Positions 1 to 10,063 of a stretch of 64,000 nucleotides of DNA are shown one piece after another (positions within the stretch are counted from its first letter, which is position 1; the number at the start of each line of letters is the position of its first letter). The position numbers and the translations under genes are program-made. The notes under the pieces were generated by a model. That model had not been told where the DNA came from. It was given only the letters and a program-made list of their open reading frames with translations, and did no database searches. Location: the NCBI RefSeq assembly GCF_025766255.1, contig NW_026516738.1, positions 1-64,000 of the forward strand, in the 5' to 3' direction. Source of the stretch: Zychaea mexicana (lineage: Eukaryota; Mucoromycota; Mucoromycetes; Mucorales; Lichtheimiaceae).

Positions 1-820
1 ATGGGATGTAAAAAATTACGGTCATAAAAACTATATCCAGCATCTGTCGCATTATCTTTAAACTTTTGTATAAATAAATTATATCCACCATCCATTCCTA
101 AACAATCAGCCTCACTTATTTTTTTATATAGTTTCATATTAATAAACATAGTACCATCATTTCCAATAGCACATTTCTCAGATACTGAAACATGTGTAAT
201 TATTTCATTCATATCCTGTATAACTTGTGTATGTACAGCTGGCCCTTTTAATTTATATGAGAATATAATTGTGAATGTGACTCATTTGGTTTATAATACT
301 TTATTTTACTATCATGTCCATCAATAAATAGTGTAACATTCTTAAAACCATCTGGATTGTTTATTATTGCTGATAGAATGCGAATATGTGGTGATGAGAA
401 CATACCATCTAGACCTTGTTTTACCTTTTTATTCATTTCAGTATAGTTAGTAATCCAGAACCGCTTATATAAATCATAAAATGTTGCATATGGCATAATA
501 GTATGCATATCCTTTCCTGATACACCTAATACCATATGATATAATAATGCAAGTCCTTTTTCAATCTCGCGGTATGGCCCTGGATATTCAATAATTCCAT
601 ATAAAACAGTAAGAAAATAAAAGACAGGTATAAATCCAAATCTATTAAGTAATACATCCTTTATATCATTTATTGTATTATTCTTCATATCTTTAATAGC
701 TGTTCTATGATTAAATCTATGTTGCATTTCAGGCTAAGATTTATCAAGAAAAGTCCATTTATTATCAATTAAATTTTTAATTTCAATATCGAGTTGTTCA
801 GTGTGTTGTGTTGTGTTCAT
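1..820 (-). pseudogene. DDE transposase pseudogene (Harbinger/IS5-like), cut by window edge
   Basis: Minus-strand frame opening at an ATG at 818-820. An in-frame TAG interrupts it just before 727, and the frame then runs open from 727 to 248. A one-base deletion near 245-255 moves the rest into another frame, which stays open to position 1. Visible blocks are LFIDGHDSKI, consistent with a first catalytic aspartate, then NDGTMF and CLGMDGGYNLF near the left edge. These resemble the DDE_Tnp_4 / Harbinger-IS5 fold, but the superfamily is from memory. The stop could be a CAG-to-TAG change. With a stop and a frameshift the copy is dead. The C-terminal part lies beyond the window. Base composition is very AT-rich, unlike the conserved genes on the right. 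Confidence 0.72.
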
Positions 821-960
821 TTTTATTTGTTGTTATGTGCTTTAAACAATCGCTCTTTTTTTTCTCATGGGAGGCTACCAATATAAATAAAAAAATTCAA
901 TTTTTACTATTTTTATTGTAAATCAATAATTAATTCGGCTACTGATGGTTATACCGATCA
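821..960. mobile_element. 5' flank and probable right terminus of the DDE element
   Basis: AT-rich DNA upstream of the transposase start. Read on the minus strand from about 940 it begins AGCCGAATTAATT and soon contains AAAAATTGAATTTTTTT. The right end of the Rep-bearing element (about 6820 inward) has the matching blocks AGCCAAATTAATT and AAAAATTGAATTTTTTT in the same order before its gene. I take this as the terminus of a related element. The exact end and any target-site duplication are not visible because only one end is in the window. Confidence 0.4.
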
Positions 961-999
961 TAGCAGTTTTATTATCTATATTACAGCTAGTAGTTCATA

Positions 1000-1850
1000 A
1001 TTGGTTAGACAACTAATAGTAGGACGCCATAACTACTTATATACTGGAAGATTGCACAAACCTAAAATAATGAAGCTGATTACATGCGTCTTTCTGAGAG
1101 CCTCTTCCGTAGTTGCCAGCTGCAACAGCAAATCATCATGCATAACTAATGGCAGTTTTACTAGACCATCCTTCATTACTTTTGTTTGGTCACTGCCTTT
1201 ACCGATCTCTATACAACCAATTTCAGTATCACTTGTGGTATAGATTACATCGATGTAGTGACCCATTTCTCTGTTTTGCACAGGTTCAAAAGCAGAGATC
1301 GTACACTTTTTGTTGATGGCATCTGTGTTTGCCTTACTTGTGCGTTCCGTGCTATAGAAAATGTAAAACATGGTTTCAATTATCTTTAGACTGTCCAAAC
1401 ATTACCCTTAAAACCTACCCAACTGAGTAATAAAGAAAAGTTAAAAATAATAGTTTTAATTTCTTAATTAACATTATCAATTTGAAATTAATATTTATTA
1501 GACAATTAATGTTCTTTATATAATTTTAAGATTATATAAAAAGAGATAAGATAATAAGATATATTTGTTTTTTATAAATAATCATGAATTTACTTTCAAA
1601 AGAAATTTTTCAAGTTAACTTTTAATTGATATTATCTATATAATTATTTCTTTAATAAGATTTAGAAAAGTTACAAATATGTATTAATTCTTAATTTTAT
1701 TTTTTTTAAATACTTTTTATATGTAACATTGCTCACTGCTATGATCATACTACTGCTTGTCATTGTCTTCAAGAAGCCCTATACTTTATATAGTAGATCT
1801 GATTCCATCATTCCTTTTAGGTCGAGTGATCCACCATTGATGGTAAACCA
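1000..1850 (-). pseudogene. Broken copy A of a multicopy Mucorales gene
   Basis: Two minus-strand pieces of one gene. The upstream piece (about 1850-1738) reads GGSLDLKGMMESDLLY followed by an in-frame TAG. The downstream open frame (1398-1033, 121 codons) contains TSDTEIGCIEIGKGSDQTK. The downstream piece is nearly identical to 14639-14274 and the upstream piece matches 16970-16919. I recall proteins with this pattern as multicopy and of unknown function in Mucorales; that is memory, not a search. A 310-bp insertion (1425-1734) sits between the pieces, and the copy also has a stop and a frame change. No function can be assigned. Confidence 0.6.
1425..1734. mobile_element. 310-bp MITE with 3-bp target duplication
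   Basis: Comparison with the paralogous sequence at 14661-14680 shows a clean empty site. Copy A reads ..CAACT, then this insert, then ACTGCTATGATC; copy B reads ..CAACTGCCATGATC. The insert is therefore bounded by a 3-bp duplication (ACT at 1422-1424 and 1735-1737). Its ends are inverted: GAGTAAT at the left and ATTGCTC at the right, one mismatch. It is about 80% or more A+T and encodes nothing. A 3-bp duplication suits PIF/Harbinger-type elements, so the DDE element at 1-940 may supply the transposase, but that is inference. Confidence 0.7.
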
Positions 1851-2499
1851 ATAGCAATATAGTAGAAAAGATATTATAACTTTGTATATTATTTAGTTTA
1901 TTACTTAGTAACAAATTTTAAGATGAAATTTTTTAAAAAAAATAAAAGAAATTGTTTTATTTTAAAAATTAAAGGTATCTATAATTAATTTACAATTATA
2001 AATTGTTTATAGAATCTTTAATTTTACTCCTTATATATAGTTAACCCCTGTTTTTTGCACGACCGCTTTTTGCAGGCCCTCAGTTTTTGCAGCAGACTTT
2101 GGATAAATCCCATTTCTCACTAATAAAAATTGCAGATTCCCCGCTTTTTGTAGTTTGCAAGTCTAAAAAGGTGCCCTGCAATTTCCCACTAAGCATATAT
2201 ACCGATTTTCTGATTCGACCATCTATATATTCTTATCAGCTATCTGATCAAAAATATTTAAAATCAAGATGTTCTATTGTATTCTTATTGCTCTATCTCA
2301 TCGTTTTGATCTTCAGTAAACTTTATGTAATCAGCCTTTGGTGGCTTTATGGATAGTAGAAAAGGGGGAAGAGAAAGGAATAAACAAAATGGGTCGGTCT
2401 CAGTACTATATTTCTCAGTTAGGGAACTAGTCGATGTTATAATGATTATGCTCTGGTTTATTGGTACTAAACGGATGAATAGCCACAATAAGTTGGTGT
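1851..2499. other. AT-rich intergenic DNA with possible transposon end
   Basis: No gene recognised. At about 2045-2095 the sequence CCCCTGTTTTTTGCACGACC and two later TTTTTGCAG blocks look like the end of a pogo/Tigger-type element, but no partner end or transposase was found. Short open frames here have no recognisable content. Confidence 0.3.
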
Positions 2500-2675
2500 A
2501 ACCAAAATAATTTTCATAAAGTTAAATTATGCATGTATGTCTTGGCATGCATACATTTAAAAAATTTTGAAAAAATAAAAATTAAATTTTTTTTCCTATA
2601 TAAAATTAACACCTCAAAATATAAAGTGAAATTTATTCATTGTATTTTTGAAAACACTACCACAAACAATACAAC

Positions 2676-3050
2676 ATGGACCAAATCAACTTACTCACAT
2701 TTATTGCTATTATGGTTGAATTTGTTCCTATTTTAGGAATAACATTAACGCTCTAAATTGAAAGAGCAAAACATCTTGCTGAAAATCATCAGCATATTAA
2801 TTATGAACCTCTTGTTACATAATTGAGGTCAGAACTCGAAAAGGACCTTAAAGGGGCTAAAGTAGATAAAAAAACTAAGGATGAAGCACGTAATAAAATC
2901 ATTGGAAGAATTCGAGCATATGTGAGATTCCTCAAATCCTCAAATCCTCAATTTTCTGAAGCAATGTTCAATAATAATACTTCCAGTACAGCTACCTCAC
3001 AGGGTGAGAAAGAATTCCGCTTTCAAAACACTATGTGCATACTGTCTTAA
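2676..3050 (+). pseudogene. Rep-like gene fragment, left arm copy
   Basis: Plus-strand copy of the gene at 6098-6659. It opens at ATG 2676-2678 and has in-frame stops at about 2754-2756 and 2820-2822. After the second stop it runs open to 3050. The segment RSELEKDLKGAKVDKK is shared with the right-arm copy almost unchanged. It ends at the point where the copy leaves homology and enters the CACTATG inverted repeat at 3029. It therefore lacks both HUH motifs seen in the other copy. Too short and broken to be functional. Confidence 0.65.
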
Positions 3051-3055
3051 ACCAT
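3029..3055 (+). repeat. Inner terminal inverted repeat, left
   Basis: Begins CACTATG and ends CTTAAACCAT. It matches the reverse complement of 6069-6096 over about 27 bp with one or two differences. Probable end of the DDE transposon or inner part of the long arms. Confidence 0.65.
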
Positions 3056-3172
3056 GAATTGTCGAAAATTGAGATATTTTAAAGGGCCGCTGGATAATAG
3101 ATAACTGCTATAAAGGCATTGTCAGCCAATTCAAAAGTAGACGTTTTGATATATTGATAGCAATGTGTAGAT

Positions 3173-5289
3173 TCAATCTTCTGTTTCAATTCTTCTATGA
3201 GAGCGATATCTACGTGTCGTAAACTTTTCAACTAGCTTAAGAGCTTCGCTTCCAGTTTTCATATCATTATATGCTTGGATATAGCGCCAGCAACGGTTGT
3301 AGTAACGGCGAATTTCTGCAGGTGGTTCATCAGGTGGAGATACCTGATCCAAGAAATCCTCGAGCCTTTTTTCAAGAGCTGAAAACGAGTAGTCACACTC
3401 CTTTCTCGCAATTCGTTTCCCTGCACCCCAATACCTCTCAATCCAATTAGTCTCACAATGATACTTAGGATAGAGGGCAAAGAGATGACCAGCTCTTTCG
3501 ACAATTTCGTGCAATGCTGTCTTCTGGGAGACAAAGTCAGGTTGACCTTCGAGCATGTGGTAGGGACAGCAGGTACGATCTTGACTTGGTGGTTGCTCGC
3601 AGTTGGTTTTCCAATGCTTCTTTTTCGCTTCGAATTCTTTCCAACGGCCGAGTCCACGTTCTTCCAAGATGGTCTTGATGCCTTTCCTCGTCCAGATACG
3701 CTCTTCCTTGAACCCCTTCCTTGTCTTTTTTTGCTTGACTTCCAAGGTGTAAAAGTTTTGGATCACCTTTTCTCCATTAGGTCTAGTGAATTTACCTGGC
3801 AAGATAACGCGCTCATCAATTGAGTTCAGCACTTTATCTTTTAGACCAAAGCGGCTCACCAATTTAGCGCTTGGTGCATACGCGCTGTGATTGCTTGATT
3901 GATCAAACAAAAATAAAGCCTGGCAGCCGGGGTGGAGCTTCTCGAACAGCGGTATAGCATCTGCTTTGAGCTGGTTGAGCATATCTTTTGACGTCCAGTA
4001 GCCTTCACGGTTGGTTTCCGCTTTGAACAGATGGCGAGATTTCCAACCTTTGATCCTCATAGTTCCGTGGCACGGGCATTGGAACTCGCTGACCATGATA
4101 GATCCACTTGGGCCCTTCTTTCGGATAGGGTTTTCATCTTCTTGTAACCACAAGCTTGTTTTGCAGTCGTTCGAATAAAAGGTAGATTCGTCATGCGTGA
4201 CCATAACGATTTTCTTCTGACCCTCTGGCAGAACAGGTTGGTACTCGACCAGAACGTTATCCTCGTCGTACGTCTCCATGAAGCGGCTGTAGTCTACCAT
4301 TTGGGCGGCCCACTCTTGTCTGTATTTTACGACATCTTCACGTTCATGGCCGTCGTAGTAGATGTTTTTTTGGTTGGGCCGATACTTGTAGCCTCATTCG
4401 ATCAAATAATTGCGAAGTACAGAAGCTGAGATGTGTCCGGGAAGACCAAGGGCGTCCATGATGGCAATTTCGTTGACGAACTTTAGCATTTCTGGAATGC
4501 TTCGCTTCTCTGGCTTGGTGTTTGTCAACCACTGTTGCGCTGCTGCTTTGACATCTTCATCGCTTAAAAGGGAAAGGCGTTTGATGTGTTTGCCTTGCTG
4601 GTGTACTGAGATTTTACCATATCGTATATATTCCTTGGCATAGGTCTTGATCGCTTCAGGGCGGTAAAACCTGGATGGTGTTATCCACGCGATTTCAGCT
4701 GCTGCCTTGGAAGCTTCCATTACTCCTTTGCCCTTGAGCAGCTCGCGAAAATACGCATGAGCGCCGATGTGTTTCCGTAGCTCGCAGTCGCTCATGTTTC
4801 GCTCCTTGTCGTTTTTCGAGTTCATTTGAGGCTGGACAATTGGGGTCAGTTTCAAGTATGCTTCTTCGACAGTCAGCACTGGCACAAAGTCCTCCGAAAC
4901 AACCTCTACTTCATCAGCGCTATGAAAGAAGGAAGTAATCTCGTGGTTCCCTTTCTTCTTTTCCGATGCTTTCTGTTGCTGGTAGTATTTTGTGGTTCTG
5001 CCATGTCCCCAATATTTGCCACGGGACTTGGAATCTGCTTTATTATCCCACATAATAGGAAACTTTTGGCTTGTTGTGGTCGCTGTCGTCGTTGTCGTTG
5101 TGGTTTTTGTTGCTTCTTCGAATGCAGTGAGAATCTCGAGTCGTTTGGTTCTTGTTCGGTCGCGTCAGATGAAGTCCGGATCTCGACAATCGGCGATTCT
5201 TCTAGTCTTGCGACTTTTTGAAATCGTCCGTTTTTTGAGCTTTGAAGCTGTTCTAAGGCGCGATTTTGTTTGTTGGATCTGGTAGCCAT
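3173..5289 (-). pseudogene. DDE transposase pseudogene
   Basis: Minus-strand gene of about 700 codons. Probable start is ATG 5287-5289 with a basic, low-complexity N-terminus. A frame change somewhere in 5060-5150 leads into the main frame from 5053 down. An in-frame TGA at 4394-4396, probably once TGG, is the only other break; the frame then stays open to 3173. The C-terminal half shows VMVTHDESTFYSND (first Asp), LFLFDQSSNH (second Asp) and YHCETNWIERYWGAGKR (Glu), a plausible DDE triad. The N-terminal part looks like a helix-turn-helix region. It is of a type I associate with large fungal DNA transposons; I cannot name the superfamily. It lies inside a pair of inverted repeats. Defective as it stands, with only two lesions. 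Confidence 0.8.
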
Positions 5290-6068
5290 TTTCGGGTTCT
5301 GTGATGATAGAGCCTTGATAATAATAAGAGACAAGATTAAATATCTTTGAGATGATGTTTTAATCCAACAAAAGATAAAGCTTTTTTATCTTCTAGCTAT
5401 TAAGACGGCGATATCAATTCATCCGACTAGTGGATAAACTATGTGATAGAGGAAGGATCAAGGACGTATCAGAACTTCTCTTGAAGTCGCTATGTTAATC
5501 GGGCACATCTTTATAACCGGCATTAGCTGATGTAATTGCCGAGGTACCTGTTGATAGGTTCATTGTCCTGTTCACGTAAGGTCAATCATCCGATGAGAGG
5601 TTTTACTCAATAGTGTTTAGCCGAGATGCTGTAGTATTCATATATGTGTGCTATAATGTTTAACCAAATATCTTATTGTTGATATTTTAAGCAGTGTATC
5701 AATGTGGTTCGTCATAGGTGTGCTTTTGGAAAAAACAGGTAAGAAGAGCAGTAACGCACTCATATTACTGGTTAAACCAGCTATTTGTGTGTAACCTTGG
5801 GTCATCTATGGTTACACACTGCCAAAAACATTTCTTCCCTTTGCCCAGCTGACTGTCGAAATCCTCCACCTACTTAGTAGCTTTTCATATTCCGACAAAA
5901 CTTCAAAGGCTATCAGAGCAATGAGAAATGCTTTTCTCAAAAAACAAAAACGTATAATGTGTTAAGAATACCTTTATAAACATGTTCTACGTCGCAAAAT
6001 ATCGATAACTTCATTTCAGACAGCCCTGATAGGATTCCTTTTTTTCATGTCAGTGATCGAATTTATTT
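5290..6068. other. Non-coding 5' region of the DDE element
   Basis: No gene seen. This lies upstream of the transposase start and inside the right inverted repeat, so it should hold its promoter. A perfect 10-bp hairpin stem, GTGTGTAACC (5787-5796) against GGTTACACAC (5810-5819), and a nearby CTGGTTAAACCAG palindrome are the only structured sites noticed. Confidence 0.4.
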
Positions 6069-6096
6069 ATGGTTTAAGACAGTATGTACCATAGTG
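6069..6096 (-). repeat. Inner terminal inverted repeat, right
   Basis: Ends CATAGTG on the plus strand, the inverse of CACTATG at 3029. Matches 3029-3055 in reverse complement. The last Rep-like codons of the right arm end directly against it. Confidence 0.65.
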
Positions 6097-6097
6097 A

Positions 6098-6659
6098 AAA
6101 ACTTACGTGCGGTTTTAGTATCAAATCGTTCATCTAATTATATCCATATATGCACATGTTTTTCGCCTGTTTCAGGTGCAATTTCATCACATGCAATTGC
6201 CTTTTCCATTTTATAACCAATACGGTCATGTTTAGTAAACCATTCTAATATCTGTTCTTTTGTTAAATGGAAATTTTTACAAATATATGTGAATAAGCCC
6301 TTAGTGTTTTGAAAGCAGAATTCTTTCTCACCCTGTGAGGTAGCTGCACTGGAAGTGTTATCATTTAACATTGCATCAGAAAATTGAGGATTTGAGGATT
6401 TGAGGAATCTTACAAAAGCCCTAACTCTTCCAATAATTTTGTTGTGGGATTCGTCCTTAATCTTTTTATCTACTTTCGCCCCTTTAAGGTCCTTTTCGAG
6501 TTCTGACCTCAATTGTGTGACAAGAGGGTCATAATCAATATGCTGATGGTTTTCAGCAAGGTGTTTTGCTCTTTCGATTAAGAGCGTCAATGTAATTCCT
6601 AAAATAGGAACAAATTCAGCCATAATGGCTAAGAACGCAAGAAGGTTGAGTTGGTTCAT
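6098..6659 (-). pseudogene. Rep-like HUH endonuclease gene remnant (CRESS-DNA type), right arm
   Basis: Minus-strand frame from ATG 6657-6659, open for 173 codons to a TAA at 6138-6140, then open in the same frame for about 13 more codons to the inverted repeat at 6096. Residues 10-27 are hydrophobic, followed by a charged helical stretch (RSELEKDLKGAKVDKK). The C-terminal 60 residues look like the N-terminal domain of CRESS-virus or plasmid Rep: GLFTYICKNFHLTKEQ resembles rolling-circle motif I, and GEKHVHIWI resembles the HUH motif II with two His. The motif III tyrosine region and the helicase domain are absent. An inactive, truncated relic. Similar Rep relics are known in fungal genomes; the assignment is by motif, not by search. 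Confidence 0.6.
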
Positions 6660-6820
6660 GTCGATTGTTGAAAGAATAAAGATACAAATATATGTTGCTT
6701 TATTTTCTGTAGTATTATTCTTATATTAAAAAAAATTCAATTTTTAATTTTTCAAAAATTTAAATGTATACATTCCAAGACATCCGTGCATGAATTATTT
6801 CAATAAAAATTAATTTGGCT

Positions 6821-6898
6821 ATCCTGATATATCTTAGCTAATAAGCCAGCTAGGGTTACTAGATCGCATTAAAATCATCATAACCATAGCCGGTCCCC
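6821..6898. other. Spacer between the Rep element and the palindrome
   Basis: About 80 bp of AT-rich DNA. It separates the end of the Rep-bearing element from the point where the 2.1-kb inverted arms begin. No feature seen. Confidence 0.4.
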
Positions 6899-7292
6899 TA
6901 TCGGGCCATGCATTAGCTAGTAACTCTTTAATTTCATTTTTCATAGGTGCAAAGATCGTAATGTTGGATATGGATTCACCGGGCGGCTATATTGCCAGAA
7001 TTCACTAGACTCTTCCTTTAGAGTTATTAAAGTCCAGTGGCTAATACATTGCCTGCATTGAGTTTCAATCTATAACAATTAATATTAATATAATTCTAAT
7101 AAAAAATCTAACTTCGTTGATTTTTTTATTGAACTGGGCGTCGTCGTTCCTCCTAGCCTGTTTGAATTAATTATAAAAGAGTATTATATTTTAAACGGCT
7201 TAAACATGTTTATACAAAACCTAAACATATTATATGAATTAAAAAAAAATTAAAAAATTATCTTAAACGTTTCAAAAATAATCTAATTTTTT

Positions 7293-7586
7293 ATGTTTTC
7301 CTATATATTTTTAAACAATTATTTATATTTAATTATTAAAACCTTTTTTAATTTACTGTTAATGATTAATGCCCATTGTTCCATTGCTGAGACTAGCTTT
7401 AACTGCCTTGGATACCATGAGTATGATGCAAAAGAATCTCAACGAGAATGCTCCTATATTGGCAAGTTTACGAAACATAAAAAATGGATGCTTCCCCCGA
7501 CATTCCTTCCATCTGAGGCATGCACCTCATCGTCTTTATCATCACCGTCATCGTCATCTGGTTCTAAAAAGCAAAAGAAAGCCTGA
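7293..7586 (+). other. 97-codon open frame in the palindrome arm
   Basis: Open frame with a hydrophobic N-terminus (about residues 1-25), four cysteines, and a Ser-rich, Lys-ending tail (SGSKKQKKA). The same 97 residues occur at 13546-13839 on the minus strand in the other arm. Perfect agreement between copies could mean constraint, but the whole arm is equally conserved, so it more likely reflects recent duplication. I do not recognise it. Coding status is doubtful. Confidence 0.25.
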
Positions 7587-7785
7587 TAATTGTGTCATTA
7601 TAAGATACCAACTGCATATAACGTTTTTACTAATGTTTATTCCTTATACTTGAAAAAATGTTAAAATGTACTTCTCGGTATATCATGTAAGTACTAGAAG
7701 TCTCTCATTCTTTCCATATGAACTAATTGAAGACATACAGGATCTTTCATCTCCTAGCAGACTTTTGAACTTTTATTTAGGCAGA

Positions 7786-8155
7786 GTGGACATGAATGTT
7801 AATCTGAGTGGACATGAATGAAAATCGATCTAGACATGAATGAAAATCGAGCTGGACATGAATATAAATTGACCTGGGCATGAATAAAAATCGATCTAGA
7901 CATGAATAAAGATCGAGCTGGACATGAGTATAAAACGATCTGGACTTGAATATAAATCGACCTGGACATGAATATAAATCGATCTAGACGTGAGTGAAAT
8001 CACTCTAGACAAAATAAAAATCAATCTGTACATGAATGAAAATCGTTCTGGACAAGAATAATAATCAATCTAAACATGAATAATAGACAACCTGGACATA
8101 ATAACAGTCAACCTGGACATAGTTTTAGTCAACTAAGACATAATAAAAGTTGAAG
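7786..8155 (+). repeat. 22-bp minisatellite, left arm
   Basis: About 17 diverged tandem units of 22 bp of the form GGACATGAATRWAAATCGAYCT. The units decay towards 8155, where ATGAAT is replaced by ATAATA. The mirror copy lies at about 12980-13350. Confidence 0.85.
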
Positions 8156-9005
8156 TAGATAATATATTAAGTATAGCAGAGCAGAATATTTGAGTATCTA
8201 AGATTTTCAATTCAAGTCAAGACATAATAGATGTTAAGCAGTACAAAGCCAATGTCACGATATAGTAGTATGGATGTTTCACTCGTGACAAGAAGCTTGT
8301 AGGCTAATGTACAAGAAATGGCAAGGGTGCGTCAGAGACTCACTGAGCGCATAAGCCTATTTTGCTGCTGTGGGTACAGGGCCTGAGCGTTTCCCCACAT
8401 TTCATTTTACCTAGGTTGAGTTTGAAACAAATTGGAGTTTGTTAGCAGCAGCAGGGAGGAAAAAATCAACAACCAAAGATCCTTTTTCTTTCTCATTACC
8501 ATTCGCCACGGCAAATCAACAGCTTCAACGCACACTTGTAAATGGCTCCTACTCTCTTCACGATGAATAGAAAACAAAGAAAACAAAACGGCACAATCCA
8601 CGGATTTATTTGAAAAACGAAATGAAGGTAACTGTTTTCTTAAAAAAGGCATGTGCTCAAGATTTATAAGGAGTAGACTGCCGTTACTGCTGCTTAAAAA
8701 AATGCTGGGTAAGTGAACAAGGGAAGGAAAAGGTTATCGGGTGTGCTTGAGGTATAGCTTTAGTGGACATATGCCCATTCAGAATTACTGCTTCTTTCTC
8801 TTTTTCTATGTATATACTTATGCACCATCTTGTACCAGTCCAACGTCAAACTTACGTGTGTAATACAACATCGTCCTTTACCTGCACAAACCATTCGTAT
8901 TCACAGCAAGAACGACGTAACAATCTTCTTCTCCATTACTCAAACACAATCATATACAACATGACGCTGATCCGCCATTGACTTGTAAAATATACAGCCT
9001 GACGC

Positions 9006-10063
9006 ATTTGCCTTTCAGTATCATGTACGCCCATATTACACGATGACGACTATGACGCCGGTCTTTTGTTTTGATACTTGTACGCTCAAGCACATTATCA
9101 TCGTAATGACGGCCATCTCTTTCTTTGCTGTTTGTATACACATCAACGCGATGATAATTATATTCCTATGATGCATACACACCACCACAACTATAACCCT
9201 CCTCTGCAATTCGCTGTACTCGCACACATACGATGGCAACGACGATTACCTTTTTCTTTTTGCATATGCCAACACGAACATTGCCGGTCTTGATGGATAA
9301 GGTAGTTATATATACTGACGGGTGGAATGTAGGGTTTTATTATTGTTACTGTAGATGTTACGGCTGGGATAAAAAAATAAAAGTAAAAGATCATACATTA
9401 TGTAGTCATTATGTTTTAGTTGTCTGCATAAACGGGTGTGGGATGGGATTGCATGTTATTACAAGTGCTTCTATAAAAACTATAGATATAGCTCTGGGCG
9501 GTGATGATAATATGGCAGGGACAAAAAAGAAAAGGCGTTTGTTGTTATGAAGGAGGAAGTTTTTTGCTATTACAACAGCAACTTTATTTGTTGTTAATAA
9601 CAACAACTATGAACAACCGACAAGTTACTACCCTTGACGACATTCGCTACGCTCTCTCTCACTTGACTGTACGTGGAGTTCTTGCACTCATTCCTAATGA
9701 AATCGTGTGCGTTCCTGCTGCTCGATGGCAGATCTTCACGGATCACATCTCGGAATTGTGTGGCTACAAATGGGTTCACAAACGCGAGACTGTGCATGGC
9801 ACCAGACGCTCTGCCACACAATATCAATAATTACAATAACCATCCTTCACCACGAAACAACATCCTTCGCACTTGTATAACTCTTATAGAACCTTTTTTT
9901 TTGTCTTTCTTATATATCGGCCATCATACTTTATTTTCATCCAATCCACATCAACACAAACGGAAAGAAACCCGTCAGTTATCCTTCTTGCTATCTACAG
10001 CTCACTCATCCATAAAGACCGGCGATGTTAACATTGTTATATGCAAAAAGGAAAAAAGTAATC
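9006..10063. other. Loop of the palindrome
   Basis: About 1.06 kb of single-copy DNA between the two arms. Apart from the small open frame at 9609-9830 nothing is recognised; several short overlapping frames on both strands look random. Confidence 0.6.
9609..9830 (+). CDS. Small hypothetical protein in the palindrome loop
   Basis: A 73-codon frame from ATG 9609 to TAA 9830. It is preceded by an A/T-rich leader ending in AACAACAACT and followed by a further ATACAATAAC-type A/T-rich tract. The composition is protein-like: DDIRYALSHLTVRGVLALIP, then a segment with CGYKW near residue 52. The frame is in better base balance than the arms around it. I do not recognise the family. It could be a captured exon of a larger host gene or the only gene of the palindrome element. 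Nothing supports expression. Confidence 0.35.
   Translation: MNNRQVTTLDDIRYALSHLTVRGVLALIPNEIVCVPAARWQIFTDHISELCGYKWVHKRETVHGTRRSATQYQ

Larger units (their letters stand above)
2500..6820. mobile_element. Inverted composite element: two Rep-like arms around a DDE transposase
   Basis: The left arm (about 2500-3060, plus) and right arm (about 6065-6820, minus) are inverted copies. They align through an outer AT-rich leader containing ATGTCTTGG and ATACATTT, a Rep-like gene start, and an inner inverted repeat beginning CACTATG (3029-3055 and 6069-6096). The left arm lacks about 160 bp between two CACT words, as expected of a microhomology deletion. The enclosed 3.0 kb holds one dead DDE transposase. 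Either the whole is one transposon with long terminal repeats that include Rep, or a CACTATG-ended transposon lies between inverted Rep copies. I favour the first because Rep abuts the inner repeat on both sides. No convincing target duplication is seen; AAAA flanks the CACTATG ends. Confidence 0.55.
6899..9005 (+). repeat. Left arm of a large palindrome
   Basis: About 2.1 kb that recurs inverted at 10064-14272 once the pogo insertion there is removed. Homology starts at TATCGGGCCATG (6899) opposite CATGGCCCGATA (14261-14272) and ends near GACGC (9001-9005) opposite GCGTC (10064-10068). The arm holds a remnant of the multicopy gene's 3' end (MLDMDSPGGY, about 6971-7000), an AT-rich block, a 97-codon open frame, a 22-bp minisatellite, and about 800 bp of mixed DNA. 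Identity between arms is very high apart from a few indels of 30-95 bp. Confidence 0.85.

Noticed and set aside
7293..7586. 97-codon frame identical in both palindrome arms as a conserved gene
   Set aside because: Arms are equally conserved outside the frame, so identity reflects recent copying and not selection on a protein. Listed only as an open frame.
7786..8155. Regular 22-bp repeats that could suggest a CRISPR array
   Set aside because: Units are contiguous, with no unique spacers of constant length, in a eukaryotic sequence; it is a minisatellite. The same holds for 12980-13350 and 31250-31512.
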